Made by a program: the position numbers and the translations under genes. Shown one piece after another: positions 9,208 to 17,815 of a stretch of 64,000 nucleotides of DNA. The stretch covers positions 248,001-312,000 of the forward strand of contig JAESIW010000210.1 of the NCBI GenBank assembly GCA_016802295.1, given 5' to 3'. Each line of letters begins with the position of its first letter. Positions within the stretch are counted from its first letter, which is position 1. The DNA comes from Brachionus rotundiformis. Lineage: Eukaryota > Rotifera > Eurotatoria > Ploima > Brachionidae. The notes beneath the pieces are model-generated. The model was not told the DNA's origin, did no database searches, and saw only the letters and a program-made list of their open reading frames with translations.

Positions 9208-9774
9208 TTATAATTCCATTATTTCTTTAGACTTTTTAGCAATTGTATCGTCTACTTTAGCAATAAAAGATTTTGTATCGTCTTCAAAATGTTTGCTGGC
9301 TAAATCAAAATCGTCTTCTGTAATGCTTTTGGCTTTTTGTAGCTCTTTTAATTTATCTAAAAATTCTTTACGAATATGCCTAATAGCAATTTTAGCTTTT
9401 TCGCTGTATTCACCAGTTTGCTTTACTAGTTTTTTACGGCTTTCTTCGGTTGGGGCAGGCAATACAATACGCATTTTAGTGCCTTCTATTATTGGGTTTA
9501 ACCCTAAGTTAGAACCACGCAAAGCAGCTTCTACTGCTACTACTACGCTTTTATCCCAAATATTTATTAGCAAGGTTCTAGCATCGCTAACGCCTACTGT
9601 GGCTACTTGTTCTATAGGCACCATATTGCCGTAGTAATCTACTTTAATAGAGTTTAACATAGCGCCAGAAGCCCTACCTGTACGCAACGAAGATAAATCG
9701 TTATTTAGTGCTTCTATGGTTTTATTCATTTTTTCTATAACATCAGTTTTAATAGGTTTAATTATTTCGTTCAT
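9208..9774 (-). CDS. frr: Ribosome recycling factor
   Basis: 188 residues, near the normal 185. RRF splits post-termination ribosomes together with EF-G. It is entirely the RRF fold. Conserved features are LRTGRASGAMLNSIKVDYYG near the N-terminus, the PTEESRKKLVKQ segment and the IRHIRKEF helix. A ribosome binding site AAAAAGG precedes the ATG. It sits between pyrH and uppS, the canonical order. Confidence 0.97.
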   Translation of the reverse strand: MNEIIKPIKTDVIEKMNKTIEALNNDLSSLRTGRASGAMLNSIKVDYYGNMVPIEQVATVGVSDARTLLINIWDKSVVVAVEAALRGSNLGLNPIIEGTKMRIVLPAPTEESRKKLVKQTGEYSEKAKIAIRHIRKEFLDKLKELQKAKSITEDDFDLASKHFEDDTKSFIAKVDDTIAKKSKEIMEL

Positions 9775-9792
9775 ACTGTAATTACCTTTTTA

Positions 9793-10527
9793 TTAATGTA
9801 TAATACTGCAGTTGTTGTTTATGGTGTGGTTAATAAATAAATCTGTAACTATATTTATTAGGTTATCTGCTTGGTGAATATTAAAAATAACTATAGGCAA
9901 ACTGTTGTTTTTAGCAATAGTTACTGCAGAAATATCAACCACTTTTAAGTTTTGTTGTATAACTTGGTTGTAGCTAACCGAGTTTAACTTAATGGCGTTT
10001 GCATTGGTTTTGGGGTCTGCATTGTACACTCCATTTACTTGCGTACCTTTTAGTATTAAATCGCAATTAGTTTCTAATGCTCTAATTACGGCACACATAT
10101 CGGTAGAAAAATAAGGATTAGCCACTCCGCCTGCTAAAACAACAACATGTTTGTTATTTAAGTAGTTTAAGCATGTTTCTGCTGTATAAAATTGGGCTAC
10201 TTTATTGGCTTCAAACGAATTTAACACCACGCTATTAATATGGTTTTGTTGCAAGCAATCTTGTAAAGCAATTGCGTTAATTAACGTTGCAAGCATGCCC
10301 ATGTTATCGGCTTTAAATCTAGTTAAATTTAAGTTATTACTGGCACCACGCAAAATGTTACCACCGCCTATTACTATGCAAATTTTAATACCTAACTTAC
10401 TAACGCTTGCTATTTGTGCAGCAAAGCTATTTAATTTAGTTGGGCAAATAATGTTGTTGTTATTTGCTAAAGCTTCGCCAGAAAGCTTAATAAGAACAGT
10501 TTTATTAAAATTTGCATAGTTAAGCAT
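9793..10527 (-). CDS. pyrH: Uridylate kinase
   Basis: 244 residues from the ATG at 10527. A longer frame reaches 10578 but would overlap tsf. The chosen ATG follows tsf by 16 bases and has an AAAGG site nine bases upstream. UMP kinase phosphorylates UMP for pyrimidine supply and belongs to the amino-acid kinase family. Visible motifs are VLIKLSGEAL (ATP site), IVIGGGNILRG (nucleotide loop), DNMGMLATLINAIALQD and LILKGTQVNGVYNADPK. Some Asn-rich substitutions occur near the C-terminus, but the core residues are intact. Confidence 0.95.
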   Translation of the reverse strand: MLNYANFNKTVLIKLSGEALANNNNIICPTKLNSFAAQIASVSKLGIKICIVIGGGNILRGASNNLNLTRFKADNMGMLATLINAIALQDCLQQNHINSVVLNSFEANKVAQFYTAETCLNYLNNKHVVVLAGGVANPYFSTDMCAVIRALETNCDLILKGTQVNGVYNADPKTNANAIKLNSVSYNQVIQQNLKVVDISAVTIAKNNSLPIVIFNIHQADNLINIVTDLFINHTINNNCSIIH

Positions 10528-10543
10528 ATTAAATACCTTTAAA

Positions 10544-11443
10544 TTAAGCTTTGCTAATGCTGTTAACCTCAGATGCAAAATCTACCACTTGTTTTTCTAT
10601 GCCTTCGCCTAAAACAAATAGTTTGTATTCTACAATAGAGCAATCGTTTTCTTGTAAAACTTTTTCTACAGTTAAATCTGGGTTAATAACAAAACTTTGC
10701 TTTAACAACACAACTTCTTGGTAAAACTTAGATAACCTACCTTCTAACATTTTTTCTATAATGTTATCTGGTTTGCCAGATTGCTTGGCTAAATCTTTTT
10801 GTATAGCCATTTCACGTTCTACTAATTGTGGGTCTAAATCGTTTATATTTAAAGCTTTAGGCGATGTTGCCGCAATGTGCATAGCTATTTGCTTAGCAAC
10901 TTCTGCATTTTTAGGAGCTTTGTTAAAAACTACTGCAACGCCCATTTTACCTAAGTTTTCTGCAATTGCATTATGCACGTATAAAGCAACATGTTTATTT
11001 TGCACATCTAACACTTGCAGTCTTCTAATGCCTAAATTTTCGCCAATGGTTGCAATTTGGCTAACTAATTCGTCTGCCACGGTTTTACCATTGCCAAAAT
11101 TTAACGCTTTTAAGTCTTCTGCGGTATTTTTAGTAGTAAGATTTAAAGATAAATTAGCTAAAGATTTTACAAAAGATTGAAAAGTCTCGTTTCTGGCTAC
11201 AAAGTCGGTTTCAGAGTTTACTTCTAACAATACTGCATGGTTATTGTTACTAGCCACGGCAACCAAGCCTTCTGCTATTACTCTGTCTGATTTTTTGTTA
11301 GCAACAGAAAGACCTTTTTTTCTTAACCAGTCAATTGCTTGTTCAATATCGTTATTGCTTTCTGCTAATGCTTTTTTGCAATCTAGCATACCGGCACCGG
11401 TTTTTTCTCTTAAGGTTTTTATTAATTCCGAAACACTTGTCAT
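10544..11443 (-). CDS. tsf: Elongation factor Ts
   Basis: 299 residues, normal length. EF-Ts exchanges GDP on EF-Tu. The N-terminal UBA-like domain carries LREKTGAGMLDCKKALAE. The core follows with the EF-Tu contact segment EVNSETDFVARNE (the TDFV motif), then GKMGVAVVF and HIAATSPKALN. An AAGGAAAAATACAC stretch before the ATG supplies the ribosome binding site. It is directly downstream of rpsB (53 bases), the near-universal pair. Confidence 0.97.
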   Translation of the reverse strand: MTSVSELIKTLREKTGAGMLDCKKALAESNNDIEQAIDWLRKKGLSVANKKSDRVIAEGLVAVASNNNHAVLLEVNSETDFVARNETFQSFVKSLANLSLNLTTKNTAEDLKALNFGNGKTVADELVSQIATIGENLGIRRLQVLDVQNKHVALYVHNAIAENLGKMGVAVVFNKAPKNAEVAKQIAMHIAATSPKALNINDLDPQLVEREMAIQKDLAKQSGKPDNIIEKMLEGRLSKFYQEVVLLKQSFVINPDLTVEKVLQENDCSIVEYKLFVLGEGIEKQVVDFASEVNSISKA

Positions 11444-11496
11444 GTGTATTTTTCCTTATATTTATTAGTATTAAGTTGTATTTGCTTATGTATTAA

Positions 11497-12234
11497 TTAA
11501 GCGTTTGCGTTGGCATTAGCAGTGTTTTCAACGGCTACTGTTTTAGCACCAACTTCAATTTGCAGGCCTTGTAATACTGCTTGTGCGGTTAGTTCGCAAT
11601 ACAATTTAATAGCTTTAATTGCATCATCGTTACCTGGAATAACAAAATTAATACCATCGGTACTAACGTTACTATCGGCAATAGCAACAACAGGAATACC
11701 CAATTTATTGGCTTCTTGAATAGCAATAGCTTCTTTTTTTGCATCTATAACAAAAATAACATCTGGCAAGCCACCCATTTTTCTAATACCGCCTAGTGCT
11801 GCTTCTAATTTTGCTTTTTGTTTAGTTAAATCTAAGGCTTCTTTTTTAGTTAGGCCTTCTGCACCTGCATTAAGCTGTTTTTCTATTTTTTCTAATGTGG
11901 TAATAGAGTTAGAAATAGTTTTCCAATTGGTTAACATTCCGCCAATCCAACGGCTGTTAATGTAGTATTGGCCACATTTTTCGGCGTATTCTTTAACTAC
12001 GCTAGCTGCTTGTTTTTTAGTGCCTACAAATAAAATTCTACCACCGCTAGATGCTGTAGTTTTAAAAAAGTTTAAAGCACTGTTTAACATAACAGTAGTT
12101 TTTTGTAAGTCTATTATATGAATATTGTTATATGTGCCATAAATAAACTTAGACATTTTAGGATTCCATTTGCTGGTATGATGACCATAATGAACGCCGT
12201 TTTCTAATAATTGTTTAATAGTAAATTGTACCAT
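11497..12234 (-). CDS. rpsB: 30S ribosomal protein S2
   Basis: 245 residues from the ATG at 12234. A 12-residue upstream extension is in frame but lacks homology, and the chosen start has AAGGA eight bases upstream. S2 begins MVQFTIKQLLENGVHYGHHT and contains the family signatures IHIIDLQKTT, GRILFVGTKKQA, NSRWIGGMLTNW and PDVIFVIDAKKE. The tail is Ala/Asn-rich. It is the first gene of the rpsB-tsf-pyrH-frr-uppS-cdsA operon and is preceded by a hairpin leader. Confidence 0.97.
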   Translation of the reverse strand: MVQFTIKQLLENGVHYGHHTSKWNPKMSKFIYGTYNNIHIIDLQKTTVMLNSALNFFKTTASSGGRILFVGTKKQAASVVKEYAEKCGQYYINSRWIGGMLTNWKTISNSITTLEKIEKQLNAGAEGLTKKEALDLTKQKAKLEAALGGIRKMGGLPDVIFVIDAKKEAIAIQEANKLGIPVVAIADSNVSTDGINFVIPGNDDAIKAIKLYCELTAQAVLQGLQIEVGAKTVAVENTANANANA

Positions 12235-12242
12235 AGTAAAGT

Positions 12243-12308
12243 CCTTTTTTTTTCCGGTTAAACACAGCATAAATTAAATAGTAGCTTACTTTGTAGGCCA
12301 CCGGAAAA
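12243..12308 (-). promoter_or_regulatory. Hairpin in the rpsB leader next to the ribosome binding site
   Basis: Nine-base perfect inverted arms (TTTTCCGGT at 12250-12258, ACCGGAAAA at 12300-12308) flank a 41-base loop. On the minus strand the second arm ends right before the A-run and AGGA site of rpsB. A structure abutting the Shine-Dalgarno site of a ribosomal-protein operon suggests autogenous control by S2, known for rpsB leaders in other bacteria. That role is inference; the arms are seen directly. Confidence 0.5.
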
Positions 12309-12477
12309 CTGTAATAATATAAATTACAAATTTAAATATTTATGCTTATTGTTGTTAATTAATAACTATATTATATTGTACTAGATTTTTACTAAAAAGC
12401 AAATTAATTGTGTTTATACTAATTGTGTAGTATATTTTATGTGTATATTATTTAATTAATTAAACACTGGTTAACTT

Positions 12478-13809
12478 ATGCTTTTTAGTAATTTATTTTG
12501 CCCTATTTTAAAAGAAAACCCTAAAGATGCCGTTGTAAAGTCTCATATTTTAATGCTTAAAGCTGGCTTAATTAGGCAAACTGCTTCTGGTATTTATGCT
12601 TTTTTGCCGTTAGGTTTAAAAGTGCTAAATAACATTACTAACATTATTGTTAAAGAAATTAACCAAAGTGGCGGTAATTACTTGTTAATGCCTACTATTC
12701 AAAATGCAGATTTATGGTACAAAAGCGGTAGATACACCAGTTATGGGCAAGAAATGCTTAAAATTACAGACCGCCACAACAAAGAAATGCTGTTTAGCCC
12801 CACTAACGAAGAACAAATAACCGCTTTATTTAACCAAACCATACAAAGCTATAAAGAACTACCTTTATATTTATACCAAATTAATTGGAAATTTAGAGAC
12901 GAAATTAGACCACGATTTGGCCTAATGCGTGGTAGAGAATTTTTAATGAAAGACGGATATTCGTTTGATTTAACCCCACAAGAAGCTACCCTAACCTATA
13001 AAAAAACCATGGCGGCTTACTTAAAAATATTTAATAGCCTAGGCTTAAAAGCATTACCTATGAAAGCCGACACCGGCCCAATTGGCGGAGACCTAAGCCA
13101 CGAATTTTTAATTGTAGCAGAAACCGGCGAAAGCACCGTTTATTGCGATAAAAATATTTTAGAATTATCTTTACAGCAAACCAATATAAATTATAGCAAC
13201 ACTGCAGAAATAGAAGAAATATTTAATAAGTACACCAGTTATTATTCGGTTACCCAAGAAGAACACAACCCGCAAAACCCTACTTACCTGCAAAATAAAG
13301 ATAACATAGTTACCACTAAAGCTATTGAAATTGGCCACATTTTTTATTTTGCCGATAAATACACCAAAGCCTTAGATGTATTTGTGTTAGATAAAAATCA
13401 ACAACCGGTTTATCCACTTATGGGGTCTTACGGAATTGGCGTTTCTAGGTTGCTTGCCGCTATTGTAGAAGCTTGCAGTGATAATAACGGCATTGTGTGG
13501 CCAACAGAAGTTGCTCCGTTTTATTGCGTTATTAATAGCTTAGGTAATAATGCAGAAGTAGTAGAAAAATGTAATCAAATTTATACTTTTTTGCAACAAA
13601 ATAATATAGAAGTAATATATAACAACAAAGAAGACTCTGCAGGCAATAAGCTATACACTGCAGATTTACTAGGGTTTCCTTTTCAAATAAACTTAGGCAA
13701 CAAAGGTATAAAAAACGGTTTTATAGAAGTAAAAAACCGTAAAACTAATACTGTTACCAATGTGGATATTAACAACACTAAGCAATTATTACAGGCGTTA
13801 AATGTTTAA
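12478..13809 (+). CDS. proS: Prolyl-tRNA synthetase, short alphaproteobacterial form
   Basis: 443 residues. This is the short prokaryotic-type ProRS without the inserted editing domain, characteristic of alphaproteobacteria. Class II motifs are seen: ASGIYAFLPLG near the N-terminus, FSPTNEEQITALF and WKFRDEIRPRFGLMRGREF (motif 2), and MGSYGIGVSRLLAAIVEA (motif 3). The anticodon-binding domain follows from about residue 350. It starts the plus-strand group proS-lolC/E-lolD and overlaps the next gene by 8 bases. Confidence 0.97.
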   Translation: MLFSNLFCPILKENPKDAVVKSHILMLKAGLIRQTASGIYAFLPLGLKVLNNITNIIVKEINQSGGNYLLMPTIQNADLWYKSGRYTSYGQEMLKITDRHNKEMLFSPTNEEQITALFNQTIQSYKELPLYLYQINWKFRDEIRPRFGLMRGREFLMKDGYSFDLTPQEATLTYKKTMAAYLKIFNSLGLKALPMKADTGPIGGDLSHEFLIVAETGESTVYCDKNILELSLQQTNINYSNTAEIEEIFNKYTSYYSVTQEEHNPQNPTYLQNKDNIVTTKAIEIGHIFYFADKYTKALDVFVLDKNQQPVYPLMGSYGIGVSRLLAAIVEACSDNNGIVWPTEVAPFYCVINSLGNNAEVVEKCNQIYTFLQQNNIEVIYNNKEDSAGNKLYTADLLGFPFQINLGNKGIKNGFIEVKNRKTNTVTNVDINNTKQLLQALNV

Positions 13810-15052
13810 ATTAATAGAATTTACCATTGCTAATAAATATTTAAAATCTAAACGTAAAGAAAGCTTTATTACGTTTATATCTTGGTTTTCGTTAATTGGT
13901 ATTGCATTAGGGGTTGCGGTTTTAATTATTGTTATGTCGGTAATGAATGGTTTTAGAAAGCAAATTATAAGCAACCTAATAGGTTTATCGGGGCATGTGT
14001 ATGTTAGCTCGGCTTATAATAATAACTCTATAAATAATTATAATAATGTTATAACCACTATTAAACAAAACAACTTAGTTACCAATGCTTTTGCGGTAAT
14101 TAACCAGCAAGTATTGTTTAGCAGTAATGGTAATTCGTTTGGGGGTATGGTAAGTGGGTTATCGGTTAATAACATTTTAAGCAAGCCTTTGTTGGCAAGT
14201 TCGTTAACTACGCAAAATATACAAACTTTTAAAGAAAATAAAAATTCTATTATACTAGGTTATGCCTTAGCCAACAGCTTAGGGGTTAAAATTAACGATA
14301 ATGTTACGCTAATTTCGCCCAACGGCTACAGCAGTGTGTTTGGCAGTGTGCCTAAATTTGGTAGCTATAAAGTGGTGGCTTTGGTTAACACGGGTTTGTA
14401 TCAGTACGATTCTTCGTTAGCTATTTTGCGTTTAGATGTTGCTCAGCAATTTTTTAACTACAACAATTCGGCACAACAAATAGAAATTTTTTTAACAGAC
14501 TACAACCTAGCCAACCAAGCCAAAGCACAACTACAACAAAGCCTAAGCAATTTTTACATAACCAACTGGCAAGATACCAACAAATACTTAATAGACGCCC
14601 TACTGGTAGAACGCAATGTTATGTTTTTAATTTTAAGTTTGGTTATATTAATTGCTTCGTTTAACATAGTTTCTGGCTTAACCATGTTGGTTAAAAATAA
14701 AACTAAAGAAATTGCAATTTTACGAACCATGGGCTTAAGCGAAAATTCTGTAATAAAAATATTTTTGTTAGTTGGCTTGCGTATAGGCGTTGTTGGTACT
14801 ACATTTGGTAGTATTTTGGGTTGTATTATTGCATTAAATTTAGAAAGCATAAAGCTATTTTTAGAAAGCACTTTTGGGGTAAGTTTGTTTCCGCAACAAG
14901 TGTATTTTTTATCGCAATTACCTTCAGATTTACAGTCGTTTCAGGTAGTTTTTATAGTATTATTAGCAATTAGCTTTAGTTTGTTATCGGCAATTTACCC
15001 TGCCATTAAAGCATCTAAGGTTTCTCCGGCAGAAGGATTAAAGCATGACTAA
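13802..15052 (+). CDS. lolC: Lipoprotein-releasing ABC transporter, permease (LolC/LolE family)
   Basis: 416 residues. The architecture is a first membrane helix at about 25-50 (FSLIGIALGVAVLIIVMSVM), a periplasmic domain at about 50-255 and three C-terminal helices (about 265-290, 312-340, 372-395). The KTKEIAILRTMGLS coupling helix is typical of FtsX-type permeases. It releases outer-membrane lipoproteins from the inner membrane to LolA. Only one permease gene is present, so it presumably works as a homodimer with LolD, as in most bacteria outside the enterics. It overlaps lolD by 8 bases. Confidence 0.93.
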   Translation: MFKLIEFTIANKYLKSKRKESFITFISWFSLIGIALGVAVLIIVMSVMNGFRKQIISNLIGLSGHVYVSSAYNNNSINNYNNVITTIKQNNLVTNAFAVINQQVLFSSNGNSFGGMVSGLSVNNILSKPLLASSLTTQNIQTFKENKNSIILGYALANSLGVKINDNVTLISPNGYSSVFGSVPKFGSYKVVALVNTGLYQYDSSLAILRLDVAQQFFNYNNSAQQIEIFLTDYNLANQAKAQLQQSLSNFYITNWQDTNKYLIDALLVERNVMFLILSLVILIASFNIVSGLTMLVKNKTKEIAILRTMGLSENSVIKIFLLVGLRIGVVGTTFGSILGCIIALNLESIKLFLESTFGVSLFPQQVYFLSQLPSDLQSFQVVFIVLLAISFSLLSAIYPAIKASKVSPAEGLKHD

Positions 15053-15731
15053 CCCTATTTTAAACGCAATTAATGTTGGCAAATATTACAATTTTAATGG
15101 TAATAAAATATCTATTTTACAAAACCTAAACCTAACCATAAATGCAGGCGATTTTAATATTTTAATGGGCCCCAGCGGTAGCGGAAAAACCACATTGCTA
15201 AATATTTGCGGAATGTTAGACGAAGTTACAAGCGGTTTACTAACCATTAATAACCAAGAAGTTGCCAAATTATCTAACCTTAAAAAAACTCAATTACGTG
15301 GCAGTTTAATAGGTTTTATTTTTCAGTTTCATAACTTATTGCCAGATTTTACTGCACTAGAAAACGTTGCTTTGCCTTTGCTAATTAATAAAGTTAACAA
15401 AAAACTAGCCATACAACAAGCACTAGATATGCTAAATAGCGTTGGCTTGCATGCACGGGCTAAGCATTATCCTTCTATGTTATCAGGTGGCGAACAACAA
15501 CGTGTTGCCATTGCCAGAGCTTTAATTTCTAAACCAAAACTACTAATTGCAGACGAACCCACCGGCAACCTAGACAAAAAAACCGCCAGCGAAATTTTAG
15601 AGCTAATGCTTAATTTAGCCAAAATTAACAACACTGCAATGTTAGTAGCTACCCACGATATTAACTTAACTAAATTAACATCGCACTATTTAACTTTAAA
15701 TAGCGGAGTTTTACAACAGGTTTATAGCTAA
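15045..15731 (+). CDS. lolD: Lipoprotein-releasing ABC transporter, ATP-binding protein
   Basis: 228 residues, the normal size. Walker A GPSGSGKT is at 42-49, with a Q-loop in FIFQFHNLLPDFTALENV. The ABC signature is LSGGEQQRVAIARAL, Walker B is LLIADEPTGNLD, and the switch histidine is in VATHD. The LLPDFTALENVALPLLI segment is typical of LolD and MacB-class ATPases. It powers LolC/E in moving lipoproteins such as the several encoded in this window. Translation is coupled to lolC by overlap. Confidence 0.95.
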   Translation: MTNPILNAINVGKYYNFNGNKISILQNLNLTINAGDFNILMGPSGSGKTTLLNICGMLDEVTSGLLTINNQEVAKLSNLKKTQLRGSLIGFIFQFHNLLPDFTALENVALPLLINKVNKKLAIQQALDMLNSVGLHARAKHYPSMLSGGEQQRVAIARALISKPKLLIADEPTGNLDKKTASEILELMLNLAKINNTAMLVATHDINLTKLTSHYLTLNSGVLQQVYS

Positions 15732-15836
15732 AATTATTTTTTTTATACACAAATATAAAAATTTATTTGCATTTTTATAAAAAATTATGCTACCATTTTA
15801 CTACAAATAAAAACATTAACGCAACAGCAGTGTACT

Positions 15837-17768
15837 ATGGAAGCAACAAATAACAACACAAACAAACATAATTTATTTAGTAATTTAAATTCTTACCTAC
15901 AAACTAAACAACAAGCCTTGCAAAACCCAAAGAAATATTGGGATGAAATAGCTAAAACGTTAGTATGGCAAAAACCCTATACCATAATAAATAACAGTAG
16001 TTTTAACTTACATAATATACAAATAAAATGGTTTGAAGACGGCCAACTAAATATGGCTTACAATTGCATTAACGCACACCTACCACATAATGCTAATAAA
16101 AACGCTTTTGTGTTTATAAATAACGATTTATCTACCAGAACCGCCGTAACCTATGGGCAGTTGCATGTTAATGTTAACAAGTATTCTAATATGTTAATAG
16201 AACTTGGCGTTAAGCAAGGCGATGTAGTAACCATATATTTACCCACTTGTAAAGAAGCAATTTACACTATGCTAGCGTGTGCTAACATAGGTGCGGTACA
16301 TTCGGTAGTATTTACAGGCTTTGCCCCTACTGCCCTTGCAGAACGCATTAACGATGCTAATAGCAAATTTTTAATAACCGCAAGCCACGCCCTACGTGGA
16401 GCCAAAGAATTAAACCTAAAAGAAATTGTAGATAAAACCATACCTATGTGTGCCAATTTACAAAAAATAGTTATTAATAATACCAACAACGCCAATATTA
16501 GTAATAGTAGCTTGTATGTTAATTTAAATAATGTGCTAGCTAATGCATCTAGTAAATTTACGCCTGTGGTAGTAAATGCAGAGCATCCGTTGTTTATTTT
16601 ATATACCAGTGGCTCTACCGCTAAACCTAAAGGCTTAGTGCATAGCACGGGCGGTTATGCCGTTTATAGCAAACATACTTTTGGCGTAAATTTTAATTAT
16701 AGCCCTACAGATATTTATTTTTGCACGGCAGATATAGGTTGGATAACCGGACATTCGTACGTAGTATATGGCCCCTTGTTAAACTGTGCTACAACAATAG
16801 TTTACGAAGGCCTACCACTATACCCAACGCCTTCTAGCTACTGGCAAGTGTGCGAACAAGAAAAAGTAAATATTTTTTACACCGCCCCAACCGCCATACG
16901 CAGTTTGCTAAATTACGATGTTAATAAATATGTGGCAAAATATAATTTAAATAGTTTAAAAGTTATAGCCACCGTTGGCGAACCTATTAACCTAGAAGCT
17001 TGGGAGTGGTTTTACACTAACATTGGTAAAAATCGTTGTGCGTTGGTAGATACTTGGTGGCAAACCGAAACAGGCGGGCACATTATTACTTGTGTACCCC
17101 ATGTTACTTTTCCTAAGCCTACTTATGCAGGGCAAGAATTTTTTGGCATTAAAGCCGTTATTTTAGACGATAACAAAAAAGTACTACCAGACGGCGAGCT
17201 AGGTGCATTGTGTTTATGCAATAGCTGGCCGGGGCAAGCACGCACTATTATTAATAACCATAAATTATTTATTAATACTTATTTTAGTGCTTATGCTGGG
17301 TATTATTTTTCGGGCGATGAAGCCATTAAAAGCAGTAATGGTGATATACGAATTTTAGGCCGAAAAGACGACGTTATTAATGTTTCTGGCCACAGAATTA
17401 GCAGTGCTAACCTAGAAGATGTGGTAAATATGCACCCCAATATAGCAGAAAGTGCCGCTGTTGGGGTAGAAGACGCAATAAAAGGTTTTGAGATTGTAGT
17501 TTTTTGTTCGTTAAATAAATCTACACACAATTATGCAGAAATTCCGCAAGAAGCCATAGATTTATTACGTAATAAAATTGGCCCCATTGCTACCCCTAAA
17601 AAAATTATTATAGTGCCAGATTTACCTAAAACACGATCTGGTAAAATTATGCGTAGAATTTTACGCAAAATAGCAAACCAAGATTATACCAACTTTGGCG
17701 ATACTTCTACATTGGCTAACCCAGAAATTGTAAATACCATTGTAAATGTAGTTAAGGGTGGTAATTAA
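15837..17768 (+). CDS. acsA: Acetyl-CoA synthetase (AMP-forming)
   Basis: 643 residues, normal length. It activates acetate to acetyl-CoA via acetyl-AMP. The AMP-binding P-loop is LYTSGSTAKPKGLVH, followed by YTAPTAIRSLL, DTWWQTETGGH (acetate pocket and A5 motif) and GRKDDVINVSGHRIS. The C-terminal PKTRSGKIMRRILRKIA carries the catalytic lysine that is acetylated in regulated Acs enzymes. The gene stands alone, 105 bases after lolD. With pckA at 49781 it implies growth on acetate or other C2/C4 acids. Confidence 0.96.
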   Translation: MEATNNNTNKHNLFSNLNSYLQTKQQALQNPKKYWDEIAKTLVWQKPYTIINNSSFNLHNIQIKWFEDGQLNMAYNCINAHLPHNANKNAFVFINNDLSTRTAVTYGQLHVNVNKYSNMLIELGVKQGDVVTIYLPTCKEAIYTMLACANIGAVHSVVFTGFAPTALAERINDANSKFLITASHALRGAKELNLKEIVDKTIPMCANLQKIVINNTNNANISNSSLYVNLNNVLANASSKFTPVVVNAEHPLFILYTSGSTAKPKGLVHSTGGYAVYSKHTFGVNFNYSPTDIYFCTADIGWITGHSYVVYGPLLNCATTIVYEGLPLYPTPSSYWQVCEQEKVNIFYTAPTAIRSLLNYDVNKYVAKYNLNSLKVIATVGEPINLEAWEWFYTNIGKNRCALVDTWWQTETGGHIITCVPHVTFPKPTYAGQEFFGIKAVILDDNKKVLPDGELGALCLCNSWPGQARTIINNHKLFINTYFSAYAGYYFSGDEAIKSSNGDIRILGRKDDVINVSGHRISSANLEDVVNMHPNIAESAAVGVEDAIKGFEIVVFCSLNKSTHNYAEIPQEAIDLLRNKIGPIATPKKIIIVPDLPKTRSGKIMRRILRKIANQDYTNFGDTSTLANPEIVNTIVNVVKGGN

Positions 17769-17815
17769 TAAAGGTACAACCTCGTGTAAAGCATAGGTAA
17801 GCAGTGTAATGCTGT

